Positions 26,102 through 35,812 are shown, numbered from the stretch's first letter. The stretch is DNA of 64,000 nucleotides from RGIG464 sp045599585 (GCA_045599585.1 JAZRWH010000085.1:22037-86036); one strand, 5' to 3'. Numbers and translations: made by a program. Notes: generated by a model not told the origin, from the letters alone.

Positions 26102-26995
26102 ATGAATTTTCAGGATTTGGTCTTGACGCTTCAAAAATACTGGGCGTCTCAGGGCTGTGTCGTTCAGCAGCCATACGATATTGAAAAAGGCGCGGGTACG
26201 TTTAACCCGGCCACATTCTTCCGTGCACTCGGCCCCGAGCCTTACTCGGTTGCGTTCATTGAACCTTGCCGACGCCCGGTCGATGCGCGTTATGGTGAAA
26301 ACCCAAATCGCTGGGGTGCTTATTATCAGTTCCAGGTTATTTTGAAGCCGAGTCCGAAAAATGTTTTGGATCTATACTTTGGCTCGTTGAAAGCAATCGG
26401 CATTGATCCTATGGCGCACGACATTCGTCTCGTTGAAGACAACTGGGAAGCACCGTCTCAAGGTGCTTGGGGATGCGGCTGGGAAGTCTGGGCCGATGGT
26501 ATGGAAGTCACACAATTCACTTATTTCCAGCAGGTCGGAGGCATTCCTTGTAATCCCGTCACGGCGGAAATCACGTATGGCCTCGAGCGTATCTGCATGT
26601 ATATGCAGAACGTCGACAGCATCCACGAACTTCAGTGGGTTGGCGATATCAAATACAAAGACGTCCACCTTCAGGCAGAAATCGAACAATCTAAATATTA
26701 TTTGGATGAAGCAAGCGTCGATCTCGAATACAAACTGTTTGAGATGTACGAAGCCGAAGCGAAGCGTCTCTTGGACATGGGACTTGCATTCCCGGGTTAC
26801 GATCACGTGCTCAAATGCTCGCACGCATTCAATATTCTGCAAGCTCGTGGCGCAATTTCGGTCACTGATCGCCAATCATACATCAACCGCATCCGCACGC
26901 TTTCGCGTATGGCCGCCGATTGCTACCTCAAACAACGAGAAGAAATGGGATTCCCTCTTCTCAAAAATGACAATGCAGACAAAAAGGAGGACTAA
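26102..26995 (+). CDS. glyQ: Glycyl-tRNA synthetase, alpha subunit
   Basis: 297 residues from ATG 26102, preceded by AGGAGAG; a longer in-frame reading from 25994 lacks a ribosome-binding site. It opens MNFQDLVLTLQKYW and contains GCVVQQPYD, ALGPEPYSVAFIEPCRRP and NPNRWGAYYQFQVILKPSP, hallmark sequences of the bacterial class II alpha subunit. With GlyS it forms the alpha2-beta2 enzyme that charges tRNA-Gly in the cytoplasm. The gene ends with GGAGG overlapping its last codons, serving glyS three bases downstream, so the two are translationally coupled. Confidence 0.98.
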   Translation: MNFQDLVLTLQKYWASQGCVVQQPYDIEKGAGTFNPATFFRALGPEPYSVAFIEPCRRPVDARYGENPNRWGAYYQFQVILKPSPKNVLDLYFGSLKAIGIDPMAHDIRLVEDNWEAPSQGAWGCGWEVWADGMEVTQFTYFQQVGGIPCNPVTAEITYGLERICMYMQNVDSIHELQWVGDIKYKDVHLQAEIEQSKYYLDEASVDLEYKLFEMYEAEAKRLLDMGLAFPGYDHVLKCSHAFNILQARGAISVTDRQSYINRIRTLSRMAADCYLKQREEMGFPLLKNDNADKKED

Positions 26996-26998
26996 CAG

Positions 26999-29107
26999 AT
27001 GTCTCAGTCACTGATTTTTGAATTGGGCTGCGAAGATCTTCCTGCCCTCCAGATCAATATGGCGATTGATTCGCTCAAACAAGGTTTTGTCGATCGCTGC
27101 AAAGAGGCACGCATTGCTCTTGGCGAAGTTAAAGCCTACGCTTCTCCGCGTCGTTTGACGCTTCTTGTCGAAGATGTTGCTGAACGTCAAAGCGATCTCG
27201 AAATGCTCAAAGTTGGCCCGGCTGCTGCTGCTGCTCGCAAACCCGATGGCACGCTTACGCCCGCTGCTACTGGCTTCCTTAAGAGCCTCGGCGTCGACGA
27301 ATCTGCGCTCGAAATCGTCGTTCAAGAAAAGAAAAAAGGCAAACCCATCGAATACATCGCCGCTCGCGTATGCGAAAAAGGCGATGAGTCCCGTAAACTT
27401 CTGGGCAAAATCCTCGAAGATGACCTCGCTGCAATCCATTGGGGCAAACCCATGCGCTGGTCCGATGAACCCACGCTCTTCGCCCGCCCTGTTCACTGGA
27501 TTTTATGCCGCTTGGGCGACGAAGTTCTCCCCATGAAATTCGCTGGCGTCGAATCCGGTTCTCTCACCTATGGCCACCGCTTTATGGCCCCTGGCGCAAT
27601 CGAAGTGAAATCGACTCAAGAATACGTCGACAAACTCCGCGACGCCAAAGTACTCGTCGACACAGACGAACGTCGCGCTAAAGTCATCGAAGAAGCTACA
27701 AAAGTCGCCGCTTCGATCGGAGGTACCCTCGTACACAACGATGAACTCCTTGAAGAAGTCGTTCAGATCCTCGAATGGCCTGTCGGCATCGTCGGCTCAT
27801 TCGATCCCGCCTTCCTCAAAATCCCCCACGAAGTCATTATTACAAGCATGGTCACAAACCAGCGTTATTTCAGCGTCGTCGACAAAAACGGTAATCTCAT
27901 GCCGAACTTTGTTACGCTCTCAAATACCGAAGTTTATGATCGCGCCGTCGTTGCTCGCGGAAACGAACGCGTTCTCGTCGCCCGTCTCAAAGACGCCGAG
28001 TTCTTCTACGCCGAAGACCGAAAGCACAACCTCGAATACTACAATGAAAAACTCAGCCACATGCGCTACATTGAAGGCATGGGCTCAACCTACGACAAAG
28101 TGCTCCGCGATGAAGAACTCGCGTTGGCCGTCGCTGATCTCTGGAATGGCGAAGTCAACAAAGAACACGTTCGTCAAACCGCTCACTTCTGCAAAGCCGA
28201 CCTCGCCACGAATGTCGTTTACGAATTCCCCGAAGTCGAAGGCATGATGGGCGACTACTACGGTCGTGAAGAAGGACTCTCTGCCGACGTTTGCACTGGT
28301 ATCCGCGAAACATATAGCCCGCGTCAGGCTGGTGCACCCGTCGCTTCGACGCTCACTGGCGCTATCGCTGGCATCGCCGACAAAGTCGATACCATCACCG
28401 CCCTCTTTGCTCTTGGACGTATTCCTACCGGCGCCGCTGACCCGTTCGCTCTGCGTCGATGCGCAAACGGCATCATGCGCACACTCCTCGAGTTCAAACA
28501 AACAATGTCGCTCGATCCCGTCGTCCGCGCTGCGATCAAATGCGTCCGTGACACCGAAAAACGCCTCGCTACCAAGCACGTTACGAACGACGATGAAGCT
28601 CTGACCAAACAGATCCTCGATTTCATGCAGACGCGCCTTCGCTTCATGCTCAATGAAAATCACGCCGTTGAAGTCATCGATTCCGTTCTCGCTGTCAGCC
28701 CGCTCGCCGACATTCCCGCAATCGTAGGCCGCGTCGAAGCGATCTCTAAACATCGCTCAAGCGATATGTTCGCAAGCCTCGTCACAACGTTTAAGCGCGT
28801 TGCAAATATTGTTCGCCAGGCTGGCACAGTTTCCGCCAAGCTCGACGCCTCCAAGTTCGAATGCGACGCTGAACGCGACTTCGCCAAAGCTATCAATGAC
28901 GCCACTGACAGCTACAAAGCCGCTATGGCCGCCAACAACTTCGGCGATGCTCTCTCGATGCTCGAATCCTTGCGTGCACCCGCTGACGCCTTCTTCGATG
29001 CTGTCCTCGTCAACTGCGATGATCTCGACGTCCGCAACAATCGACTCGCGCTCCTCGCCAGTGTTCAGAGCCTCTTCGACGTCTTCTGCGACGTTCGCAA
29101 ACTCTAA
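26999..29107 (+). CDS. glyS: Glycyl-tRNA synthetase, beta subunit
   Basis: 702 residues, matching the usual bacterial length of about 690-700. Typical segments are LIFELGCEDLPA at the N-terminus, KYASPRR-like KAYASPRRLTLLVEDVA, VTNQRYFSVVDKNGNLMPNF, FFYAEDRKHNLE, ADLATNVVYEFPEVEGMMGDYY and DPFALRRCANGIMR; the last is in the HD-like region that helps bind tRNA. It starts at ATG, three bases after the glyQ stop, behind AAAGGAGG. Downstream three bulged hairpins occur, the last with a T-run (29239-29272), which probably ends the glyQS transcript. Confidence 0.98.
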   Translation: MSQSLIFELGCEDLPALQINMAIDSLKQGFVDRCKEARIALGEVKAYASPRRLTLLVEDVAERQSDLEMLKVGPAAAAARKPDGTLTPAATGFLKSLGVDESALEIVVQEKKKGKPIEYIAARVCEKGDESRKLLGKILEDDLAAIHWGKPMRWSDEPTLFARPVHWILCRLGDEVLPMKFAGVESGSLTYGHRFMAPGAIEVKSTQEYVDKLRDAKVLVDTDERRAKVIEEATKVAASIGGTLVHNDELLEEVVQILEWPVGIVGSFDPAFLKIPHEVIITSMVTNQRYFSVVDKNGNLMPNFVTLSNTEVYDRAVVARGNERVLVARLKDAEFFYAEDRKHNLEYYNEKLSHMRYIEGMGSTYDKVLRDEELALAVADLWNGEVNKEHVRQTAHFCKADLATNVVYEFPEVEGMMGDYYGREEGLSADVCTGIRETYSPRQAGAPVASTLTGAIAGIADKVDTITALFALGRIPTGAADPFALRRCANGIMRTLLEFKQTMSLDPVVRAAIKCVRDTEKRLATKHVTNDDEALTKQILDFMQTRLRFMLNENHAVEVIDSVLAVSPLADIPAIVGRVEAISKHRSSDMFASLVTTFKRVANIVRQAGTVSAKLDASKFECDAERDFAKAINDATDSYKAAMAANNFGDALSMLESLRAPADAFFDAVLVNCDDLDVRNNRLALLASVQSLFDVFCDVRKL

Positions 29108-29174
29108 TGCCGCGTATCCTCTAAAAGCCCACGCATCCACATTGCTCTGGGCTTCGAGACTTTTTATAGGCGAC

Positions 29175-29272
29175 GGCTATTTGCTTCGCAAATACGCCCT
29201 CGCTGTCGGGCTATTGCTTCGCAATACGCCCGACTTTCGCCCGCTATTGGCTCTCCAATACGCGGGCTTTTT
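29175..29272 (+). repeat. Three bulged hairpins, the last a likely terminator for glyQS
   Basis: Copies at 29175-29198 (TATTTGC-TTC-GCAAATA), 29205-29234 (GTCGGGC / GCCCGAC around TATTGC-TTC-GCAATA) and 29239-29267 (GCCCGC / GCGGGC around TATTGG-CTCT-CCAATA) each have one unpaired C (29195, 29227, 29261). Five T follow the last copy. The rest of the gap to 29648 contains a GCGCGCGGG-type hairpin near 29513-29535 and no supported gene. Confidence 0.9.
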
Positions 29273-29648
29273 AATTGGTTTATACAACACAATCTATCTA
29301 CAACTTAACCACAGTTACTACGCACCCGAGGGGAATTTATAGAGAGCGCATGAACGCAAAGTGTTCGAAGCGCGGTACGTTCATGATGCTTATGTGCATA
29401 AGCTACCGTGTGCTCACGCTGCTGGAAGCCGCCGACTTGAATAACCGGGGCCTTAAAAGCCGAAGGCAAAACGGGCTCGGTTCAGAGGATATATATCTTC
29501 CCCCCTTTTATGCCCGCGCGTCGAAGGCGCGCGGGCACATCAGCTGAGCTGTAACTACCCTCATTCCTTAAATCATCATCATACTATACGAAGTAAAACG
29601 CGATTTAAGGGTGCGCAAGCGTATTTAATATCGTCTAAATATTAAAAC

Positions 29649-29676
29649 AAAAAAGGCGGCTAAAGCCGCCTTTTTT
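29649..29676. terminator. Bidirectional terminator
   Basis: AAAAAAGGCGGC / GCCGCCTTTTTT form a perfect 12-bp stem with a TAAA loop. It sits just past the stop of the minus-strand lipoprotein gene at 29714, which it should terminate. Confidence 0.88.
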
Positions 29677-29713
29677 GTTTAATTGTAATAAATAATATTA
29701 TTACACAACTTAA

Positions 29714-32161
29714 TTATTTTACAATTTGACCATTTGAACAAGTGGCATTTTCGTATTTTATATAACTCTCTCCATCTGACGACAACTCGTACAGCGTTTG
29801 CGGAATACTAGTATCCGCACAAACGCCACATTGTTTCGTTTCGCGGATACATGAAGCACCGCTCGGACAACGCATTGCCATCCAAGTTCCACTAAAATAC
29901 TCTACTTTAGAATTACGATCGTTTTTCTTTTTGAAGCTAATCTTCTTAGAATCAGCTGCATTCGGATCAATAAATACAGTATATGTATCTTTTCCGCCTT
30001 CAACTTTATTGTCTACAACGACATCAAAACTTAAATCCTCTTCAACAGCAGAGTCTTGGCTAATAAGAGCATAAGCAAATTTTAACCTCTCAAGTTTTGA
30101 GGTTTCTATAGCATTAAGAATGTCGTGTATTGTAATGGGGAGGCTAGAATTAGCAGAGCAATACTTTTTCATACCTGCGGGATCACCAATACCTGAAGCT
30201 GGTGTGACGCAGTCTAAATTCATACTAAAAGAACCATTCAAAATAGTAGGTGTAGGATTGATGAGGCTCGCTAAATACTCATAGAAGAAATAGTGCAGTT
30301 TCTGTTTTGTAAACTTGCTCTCATAAGTAACGCTTTCACCTTCAGTACAAGTTGGCTTATCTTTATCAGTCCCTCCTTGATTATTCGAAGAACTACATTT
30401 CATATTGATCTTAATTGACTCTTTATCGAGATAGGTGATTTTATAATACTCCTTCATTGTATTCAAAATTGTGCTATTATTCCAATACTCTATTCCAGGT
30501 CTATCATTGTCACACTCAACGTTATTCCCTTCTCCTACACAAGCACCTTCACAATAGCCAGGAAATTCTTTATCTCGATTGCAGGTGCCTTTAGACGACA
30601 CAATGACGTTCGAAGCAAGCCCCGCAACAATTGTAGGATTGTTCATGAATTTGTCTGAATTCCAAAAGATTTCGTACATATGGGAAATCAAAAATTCATC
30701 TACAGCTTGATCGAGATATGTATAATCACTATTACCCTCAACATCCCAATTAAGTGCGTCTAGGATCCTTTTATCATCAGGATTATTCTCATTATAGCCA
30801 ATTTTAATAATTTCTTCTGTTATTTCGCGGAATTGTTGAAAATATTCGTAACCAAAAACGGATCCCGAATTCATATTGTTGCCAGCAACAATAACATCTC
30901 CGTAACAAACGGGATAAAATGTGGGAGCACTCGCTGTTCCTCTATAGTATGCCTTATCAACAAACACTTGATTGATATTCAGGTTTTTGTTGGCATACTC
31001 TACAAACTTTTTTTCAGCATTTGAGAATGATTCAACTTCTACAAGTGTAGCTGGTATAGACTTGTCATCTGCTTTATCATAACATACAAAAGACGGTTGA
31101 ACCTTATTTTCACATAAAACATTACCTCCATCTTCTGTACTAACTACTGCCATCCCCTTGTCAAAATCACCGCATTGATACCTCAATTCATAACCGTCGG
31201 GACAGGTTCTCGTTGATTGCTCTTTAATCTTTTTAATATCAATAGTACCACCATCAATTTGCACATTATGTGTTGGGTTGACACAGTTAGTGATAAATCC
31301 AAACATCATAACAGCCTGAGAACACTTAGCTATTGATTGATTATCTCCTAACAAGGAGCAATCTTTCTTCAACAAATAAGATGGCTCTCCAAAACCATCC
31401 TTAGAATTTCTGCACAATGATTCATTAGCTTTAGCTTTTTGTTGTGATGCACACGGTACCTGAATGTGCCCAGGTTCTATAATGTGATTTACAACTTTAC
31501 CTTTGAGATCACTGACCTTCCACATCAAAGGATAGATCGTCGTCGAAATAAAATTCGCTAAAGCAGTGTCACTGATCAAAACTGGAGCGCAGCTTTCATC
31601 TGCCTTAAGAACATCGCTCGTTGAAAACGAACAAATGGGAAGCTTTGTCACTTGATCCACTGTACACTCGGATCCGAGATCACAGAATTCATACCCACAA
31701 GAACAATAAGTCTTGGACGAAGAATCCGCTTCATCAAGAACATTCAATTTTACATATTCATAGAGCAAGGCCATGGGTTGAGAATTGTACGCAATGTGCA
31801 AACCACCGACTCTCGTTTTAATTTCAGTAAGTTTAGCTTTAAGTGCAGTTTTCGAAACGCCAAGCTCGGAAGCTGCTCTATCTAAAGCCGGAAATGATAC
31901 ACACTTAATATTATTCTCATCTAGCGTAAATGTTGATTGTCCAACAATCCCAGAACCACCCCAACAGTCAGAATTATTAAGAGTATCCAGCATACTCTTA
32001 ATAACATTCGCTTGTTTCGTTGTAAAAGGCAAACCATTTGTCAAAAGGCATCTATTTTCTTCCGAAAGCATACTGCTAACTTCGTCCGAGGCAACAGTTG
32101 TATCACAGCCTGCGGACGCAGCCGACATAACAGCAAGTAGTGCAAATAAATACTTTTTCAT
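29714..32161 (-). CDS. Large lipoprotein, N-terminus shared with its upstream neighbour
   Basis: 815 residues, start ATG behind GAGGGG. Signal peptide with lipobox AASAGC, then DTTVASDEVSSMLSEENRCLLTNG, clearly related to the start of the 196-residue lipoprotein encoded just upstream. The mature protein contains many Cys in scattered pairs (CSCGYEFCD, CGVCADT, EGACVGEG) and long Asn/Tyr-rich stretches; no domain is recognised. It is likely anchored in the outer membrane or facing the periplasm. The upstream lipoprotein gene ends 12 bases away, so the two form an operon, ended by the terminator at 29649-29676. Function is unknown. Confidence 0.75.
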   Translation of the reverse strand: MKKYLFALLAVMSAASAGCDTTVASDEVSSMLSEENRCLLTNGLPFTTKQANVIKSMLDTLNNSDCWGGSGIVGQSTFTLDENNIKCVSFPALDRAASELGVSKTALKAKLTEIKTRVGGLHIAYNSQPMALLYEYVKLNVLDEADSSSKTYCSCGYEFCDLGSECTVDQVTKLPICSFSTSDVLKADESCAPVLISDTALANFISTTIYPLMWKVSDLKGKVVNHIIEPGHIQVPCASQQKAKANESLCRNSKDGFGEPSYLLKKDCSLLGDNQSIAKCSQAVMMFGFITNCVNPTHNVQIDGGTIDIKKIKEQSTRTCPDGYELRYQCGDFDKGMAVVSTEDGGNVLCENKVQPSFVCYDKADDKSIPATLVEVESFSNAEKKFVEYANKNLNINQVFVDKAYYRGTASAPTFYPVCYGDVIVAGNNMNSGSVFGYEYFQQFREITEEIIKIGYNENNPDDKRILDALNWDVEGNSDYTYLDQAVDEFLISHMYEIFWNSDKFMNNPTIVAGLASNVIVSSKGTCNRDKEFPGYCEGACVGEGNNVECDNDRPGIEYWNNSTILNTMKEYYKITYLDKESIKINMKCSSSNNQGGTDKDKPTCTEGESVTYESKFTKQKLHYFFYEYLASLINPTPTILNGSFSMNLDCVTPASGIGDPAGMKKYCSANSSLPITIHDILNAIETSKLERLKFAYALISQDSAVEEDLSFDVVVDNKVEGGKDTYTVFIDPNAADSKKISFKKKNDRNSKVEYFSGTWMAMRCPSGASCIRETKQCGVCADTSIPQTLYELSSDGESYIKYENATCSNGQIVK

Positions 32162-32173
32162 AAGTACACCCCT

Positions 32174-32764
32174 CTATTCGCCCATATTGTTATTATTAGA
32201 GTTTTTACTACCGGTCTCATTTACCAATTTTCCGGCGATACAATTTTGGCCATCGTTTTGACATTCTCCGCATCGAGAAGACATCGCCCTATTTTGGAAC
32301 TTATAGATTTCGCAAGAATAAGAATGGTCACATCTCGCTTCTTCTGTCCACTGGTTATTATCACCGCATTTTGTAAAATAACCGACATAATTGCCGTTGG
32401 CATCGATTCTATCCGTGCAAACTTCAACCCCACGCATCGTACAAGCACCTTCTGTAAGGAAAGTATAACCCACACCTGCGCATTTTGAATCTAAATTACC
32501 CTCTGAATCAAGAAATGCAACACAGTTTACACCTCGGGGACATTGAGTCCCCGCCCTACCACAATGACAACGATTATCCAAATTGGGCGTTCCGTTGGAA
32601 GCATAGCCAGCAAAATCATCTCTTACGTACACGCCACCACTTAAAAGGCAGAGGTTTTCGGAATCCGAAAGTACCGATTGTATCTCGTCCGTCGCAATAT
32701 CAGTATCACACCCGGCTGCAAACAAGCCAGCCAAGCATAACAAAGCCATAGAAAGTTTTTTCAT
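32174..32764 (-). CDS. Small Cys-rich lipoprotein, paired with the 815-aa lipoprotein
   Basis: 196 residues, start ATG with AAAGGTG upstream. Signal peptide with lipobox LFAAGC followed by DTDIATDEIQSVLSDSENLCLLSGG. The mature part has Cys clusters (RCHCGRAGTQCPRGVNC, CGECQNDGQNC) reminiscent of small disulphide-knotted domains. Its first 35 residues parallel those of the downstream 815-aa lipoprotein, pointing to duplication of a secretion and anchoring module or of a whole gene followed by divergence. A TPR-containing envelope gene lies upstream on the same strand, 23 bases away, so all three may be co-transcribed. Confidence 0.75.
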   Translation of the reverse strand: MKKLSMALLCLAGLFAAGCDTDIATDEIQSVLSDSENLCLLSGGVYVRDDFAGYASNGTPNLDNRCHCGRAGTQCPRGVNCVAFLDSEGNLDSKCAGVGYTFLTEGACTMRGVEVCTDRIDANGNYVGYFTKCGDNNQWTEEARCDHSYSCEIYKFQNRAMSSRCGECQNDGQNCIAGKLVNETGSKNSNNNNMGE

Positions 32765-32787
32765 ACGTCACACCTTTAAGCACGAAA

Positions 32788-33669
32788 TTAGAACGTCATT
32801 CCGAACTGAACAGCGGAGGGCGAAACATTAAACGAAACAGACTCGTCTTTTACGCCATCACCATCAAGATCAATGTGCGTAACTTTGTAGCCAGCAACGC
32901 CCGTAAGCGTAGCGCCAACAACAGAAAGTCCGATGCCGGTACCGAGCAAAGCGTAGCTCGCAACATATTTTTGGGTGACAGAGAAACCAGATTTTTCAGC
33001 GAGATCTTCAATAGCAGGACGACTGTATTCAACTTTGTCGACTTTTGTCGTCATAACACCACCCGTGATTGCCAAGACAAGACCAACGCCGGTGATGCCA
33101 ACGCCAGACCAAAGCAGAGCATTCCAGTCTTTGTAAGCATCTTCTTTCATCTGTTTTGTCTGAATCGCACGGTTCGAGCTCTCGTATTCATTACGGATGT
33201 TCGCTTCTGTTTGTACGGCGAGCAGCGCCTCGTAATTCGCTTTAATTTCATCGTAGTCAGCCGTTTTAGCTTGAAGCGCTTCGAGATCAGATTTGTAAGG
33301 AAGATCATACTCGGCACGATTGAGCCAAATGCGTTCGGCTACGGCCTGCGAAACAGGATAGTCTGTAATGTAGTCCGTTGCTTTTTTAGCATACACTGCG
33401 GCTTCTTTTTCGTTACCCATTTTGCGATAAATCGCGCTCATGGTGTAATTAACAACAGGCGAACGGGCACAAATGATGTTCAAACGCTTGCCATAATTCA
33501 ATGCGCCTTCGAAATCCCCAGCACTATACGCAGAGTTCATCTGAGCTGTAAGCTCATTCCACTCGCTATCGCCCATCGATTTGCAATCTGCAAAAGCGTT
33601 TGCTGAAAACGACATAATTCCCATAGCACACGCACCAGCCACGCACAGTGTCTTTAACGGTTTCAACAT
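32788..33669 (-). CDS. Secreted or membrane protein with TPR-like repeats and C-terminal glycine-rich helices
   Basis: 293 residues from ATG 33669; the longer reading lacks a signal peptide at its start. The signal peptide ends near SANAFADC. Residues about 30-130 have TPR-like helices (FEGALNYGKRL, MGNEKEAAVYAKKATDY), then a coiled segment. Two Gly-rich hydrophobic helices follow (WSGVGITGVGLVLAITGGVMTT and ALLGTGIGLSVVGATLTGVAGY). The C-terminus contains DLDGDGVKDESV, which could bind calcium. This TPR-plus-two-helix layout is frequent in delta-group envelope proteins of unknown role. It is first in a probable operon with two lipoproteins. Nothing is recognised in the AT-rich 33670-34226 upstream. 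Confidence 0.7.
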   Translation of the reverse strand: MLKPLKTLCVAGACAMGIMSFSANAFADCKSMGDSEWNELTAQMNSAYSAGDFEGALNYGKRLNIICARSPVVNYTMSAIYRKMGNEKEAAVYAKKATDYITDYPVSQAVAERIWLNRAEYDLPYKSDLEALQAKTADYDEIKANYEALLAVQTEANIRNEYESSNRAIQTKQMKEDAYKDWNALLWSGVGITGVGLVLAITGGVMTTKVDKVEYSRPAIEDLAEKSGFSVTQKYVASYALLGTGIGLSVVGATLTGVAGYKVTHIDLDGDGVKDESVSFNVSPSAVQFGMTF

Positions 33670-34226
33670 AATATTCAATTTCCCATTTGTTAAAGTTGGT
33701 TGCTTTTGATTTAAATCAATCAGTGCTATCAAAAGCTAACGTCAAGAGTGAACGAAACGTTATATTACAACGCAGAGAGTATACCTCTGCTATTATGCCT
33801 AATCTATAATAATTGACACCTTGTGTCAATTTGTTTTCATCCTCTACGTTCCAGATTCTCGAGGGTTCTATTTAAGTAGTTTAACCGTTTTTGTACAGAA
33901 ATCTATTATCAACTAAATTTATGAATTTAATTCAGTTTATCTCAATAATTGTACGAGTGCTACAAATTTTCCACAAACACAGAATTATTAAGACATGAGT
34001 AAATTTGGTATTCTTTTACGCGTCAAACTTTTTAACCGCTAAATGTGTTATTCCCACCGCTATCTACAAAGCATTTTTACACTTCTAAACTGACATTTTG
34101 TCAATTATATCCATCCGTAATTAAATCCTTTTCATCATTCATAAGATGGTGTAACCTAATCATGGTGCTCAATTTGTAAGGTTCAAACGAACGCTTAACC
34201 CTCGGTTTGATGCGCCGCAGGCTAGA

Positions 34227-34321
34227 AGGGGTAGCGGCGTATCACCGCAGTAAAAAGTACATCTACACAAAACTACACCTTTTACTGCGGTGATAGACGC
34301 TCAGGGGAAGACCTTCCCCTC
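34227..34321 (-). repeat. Extended bulged hairpin with 16-bp perfect inner stem
   Basis: GGGGTAGCGGC, unpaired G, then TATCACCGCAGTAAAA pairs perfectly with TTTTACTGCGGTGATA across a 20-base loop. GACGCTC follows, then an AGGGGAA/TTCCCCT hairpin. It lies about 50 bases before the lipoprotein gene at 34370. Confidence 0.9.
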
Positions 34322-34369
34322 CCCGATTCAAAACCAAATTGTAACTTCATTACCCTCAAGGAAATCATC

Positions 34370-35788
34370 ATGAAATTCAGTCTGATGCGCGCTCTATGCA
34401 TCCTCTCCTTCTGCTTTGCAGGCTGCAACGCAAACGACAACAGTCTGTTTGAATTAGATACGTTCGATGACGATCCCCAAACGAACGAAATGGGCGAAAA
34501 ACCTAATACTAACGATCCTCAATCCAATTCTGATTCCAGCTCTGAATCTTCGAACAATACCCCGTCGAACAACGAGTCGACCCCTACCGAAGTCGTGACT
34601 CCGGGTGAAAATGAGCTCCCAATCGTGCCTCCAACCGATCCCCAAACGCCAGATGATCCCCAAACCCCAGACGATCCTCAAACGCCAGATGATCCCCAAA
34701 CCCCAGACGATCCTGAAGAAGAATGGGATATCATTCCAGACGATGGAGAAGATGTAACCAACGACCCCACAACTCAGCCCGAGGAAATTCTTACAGATAA
34801 ACCTCCCGTTTATGACGCAGGTCCAACACTTACAAACCTCACGGCGCGCCGCGTAGCTAAAAAAGTCAATATGTGGGGCAAAAAAGAAATTGTCAGCGGA
34901 TTCGAACCCTTCGATGTCGATGACGCCGATTATGATATTTTATATAATACCCGCATTACAGAAATCGCCGATCCCGAAATACATAAAACGGTCATGTTCA
35001 TGGCGGCTGGACAAAAATCTCCCATTGGTACACACCCTAATGGACTTACTGGGCAAGACCCCAATTGGTTCGACAATTGTAATAATACAGATTGCCCCAA
35101 TCAGACCGTTGACGGGCGTTCTCTTTCGATGAAACTCCGCGCACTGAACTGGTTTCCTACCGAAACAACCTGGCTGGCACTCGCTTTTGACACCAACTTT
35201 GATTATACAACACTCAAAAAGAAACGCGAACGCCTGTTTAAAGGCTATCTTGCATGGCTTAAAACTAAAATTACAAACGATACCGAAAATATCGTACTCG
35301 GTGGTGCCTCGCGCGGCGGCTGTATTTCCATGCTGCTCGCTCAGGCTTTGCGTGAAGACCATGCCTATGATCATATAAATATTTATGTCATGTCCTTTGA
35401 TGGCGTATGCAACCGCGGTGATGAACTCGGTACGACGTTTACAAAAATTGCCAATCCTGTACGCAGATCCGGTACTTATTACGGAGCTTGGGCCACAGAT
35501 ATGAATGCCCAATTTCCTAATCATAATAATTTACACATTTTTCATCTTTCTGGCGGTCAGGAAGTCGTTACTGCGACTGGCGTTCGTGCATTTTCTGCTT
35601 ACGAAGGCTCTCAGCCACCCAAAACAGGAACTAATATTGACTGGGGATGGTATAAACAAAAATGGATCCCTTGGGCACACCGCGAAATCGGCTCTCCATA
35701 CGTGATTCCCAATGAATCTGATCAGCCCGATGTCATTTCAGATACGATCGATTCGCAACTTTGGTGGCTCGAAGGTATACTTAAATAA
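34370..35788 (+). CDS. Lipoprotein with Asp-Pro repeat stalk and alpha/beta-hydrolase-like domain
   Basis: 472 residues, start ATG behind AAGGAAA. Signal peptide with lipobox CFAGC. Residues about 30-145 are a low-complexity acidic/Pro linker, including five tandem DPQTPD-type units (34637-34714). Residues about 150-470 look like an alpha/beta hydrolase: a nucleophile-elbow sequence LGGASRGGCIS (GxSxGG) around residue 310, preceded by strand NIVLGG, and a late His-containing segment (WIPWAHREIG). This fits a surface-anchored esterase or lipase-like enzyme; the substrate is unknown and the catalytic triad is only partly identified by eye. It is single-gene, with hairpin repeats on both sides. 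Confidence 0.7.
   Translation: MKFSLMRALCILSFCFAGCNANDNSLFELDTFDDDPQTNEMGEKPNTNDPQSNSDSSSESSNNTPSNNESTPTEVVTPGENELPIVPPTDPQTPDDPQTPDDPQTPDDPQTPDDPEEEWDIIPDDGEDVTNDPTTQPEEILTDKPPVYDAGPTLTNLTARRVAKKVNMWGKKEIVSGFEPFDVDDADYDILYNTRITEIADPEIHKTVMFMAAGQKSPIGTHPNGLTGQDPNWFDNCNNTDCPNQTVDGRSLSMKLRALNWFPTETTWLALAFDTNFDYTTLKKKRERLFKGYLAWLKTKITNDTENIVLGGASRGGCISMLLAQALREDHAYDHINIYVMSFDGVCNRGDELGTTFTKIANPVRRSGTYYGAWATDMNAQFPNHNNLHIFHLSGGQEVVTATGVRAFSAYEGSQPPKTGTNIDWGWYKQKWIPWAHREIGSPYVIPNESDQPDVISDTIDSQLWWLEGILK
34637..34714 (+). repeat. 18-bp tandem repeat encoding DPQTPD units
   Basis: About four and a third units of an 18-bp sequence (GATCCCCAAACGCCAGAT and close variants) lie in frame inside the lipoprotein gene, giving repeated Asp-Pro-Gln-Thr-Pro-Asp. 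Synonymous differences alternate between units (ACGCCAGAT versus ACCCCAGAC), as expected from duplication of a two-unit block. Confidence 0.9.
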
Positions 35789-35812
35789 TATTTAGAGTTT
35801 TTTATACGCGAC

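Noticed and set aside
29275..29547. 90-residue plus-strand frame after glyS
   Set aside because: It starts at the T-run of a terminator hairpin, has no ribosome site, and ends in a GC-rich palindrome; composition is not protein-like.
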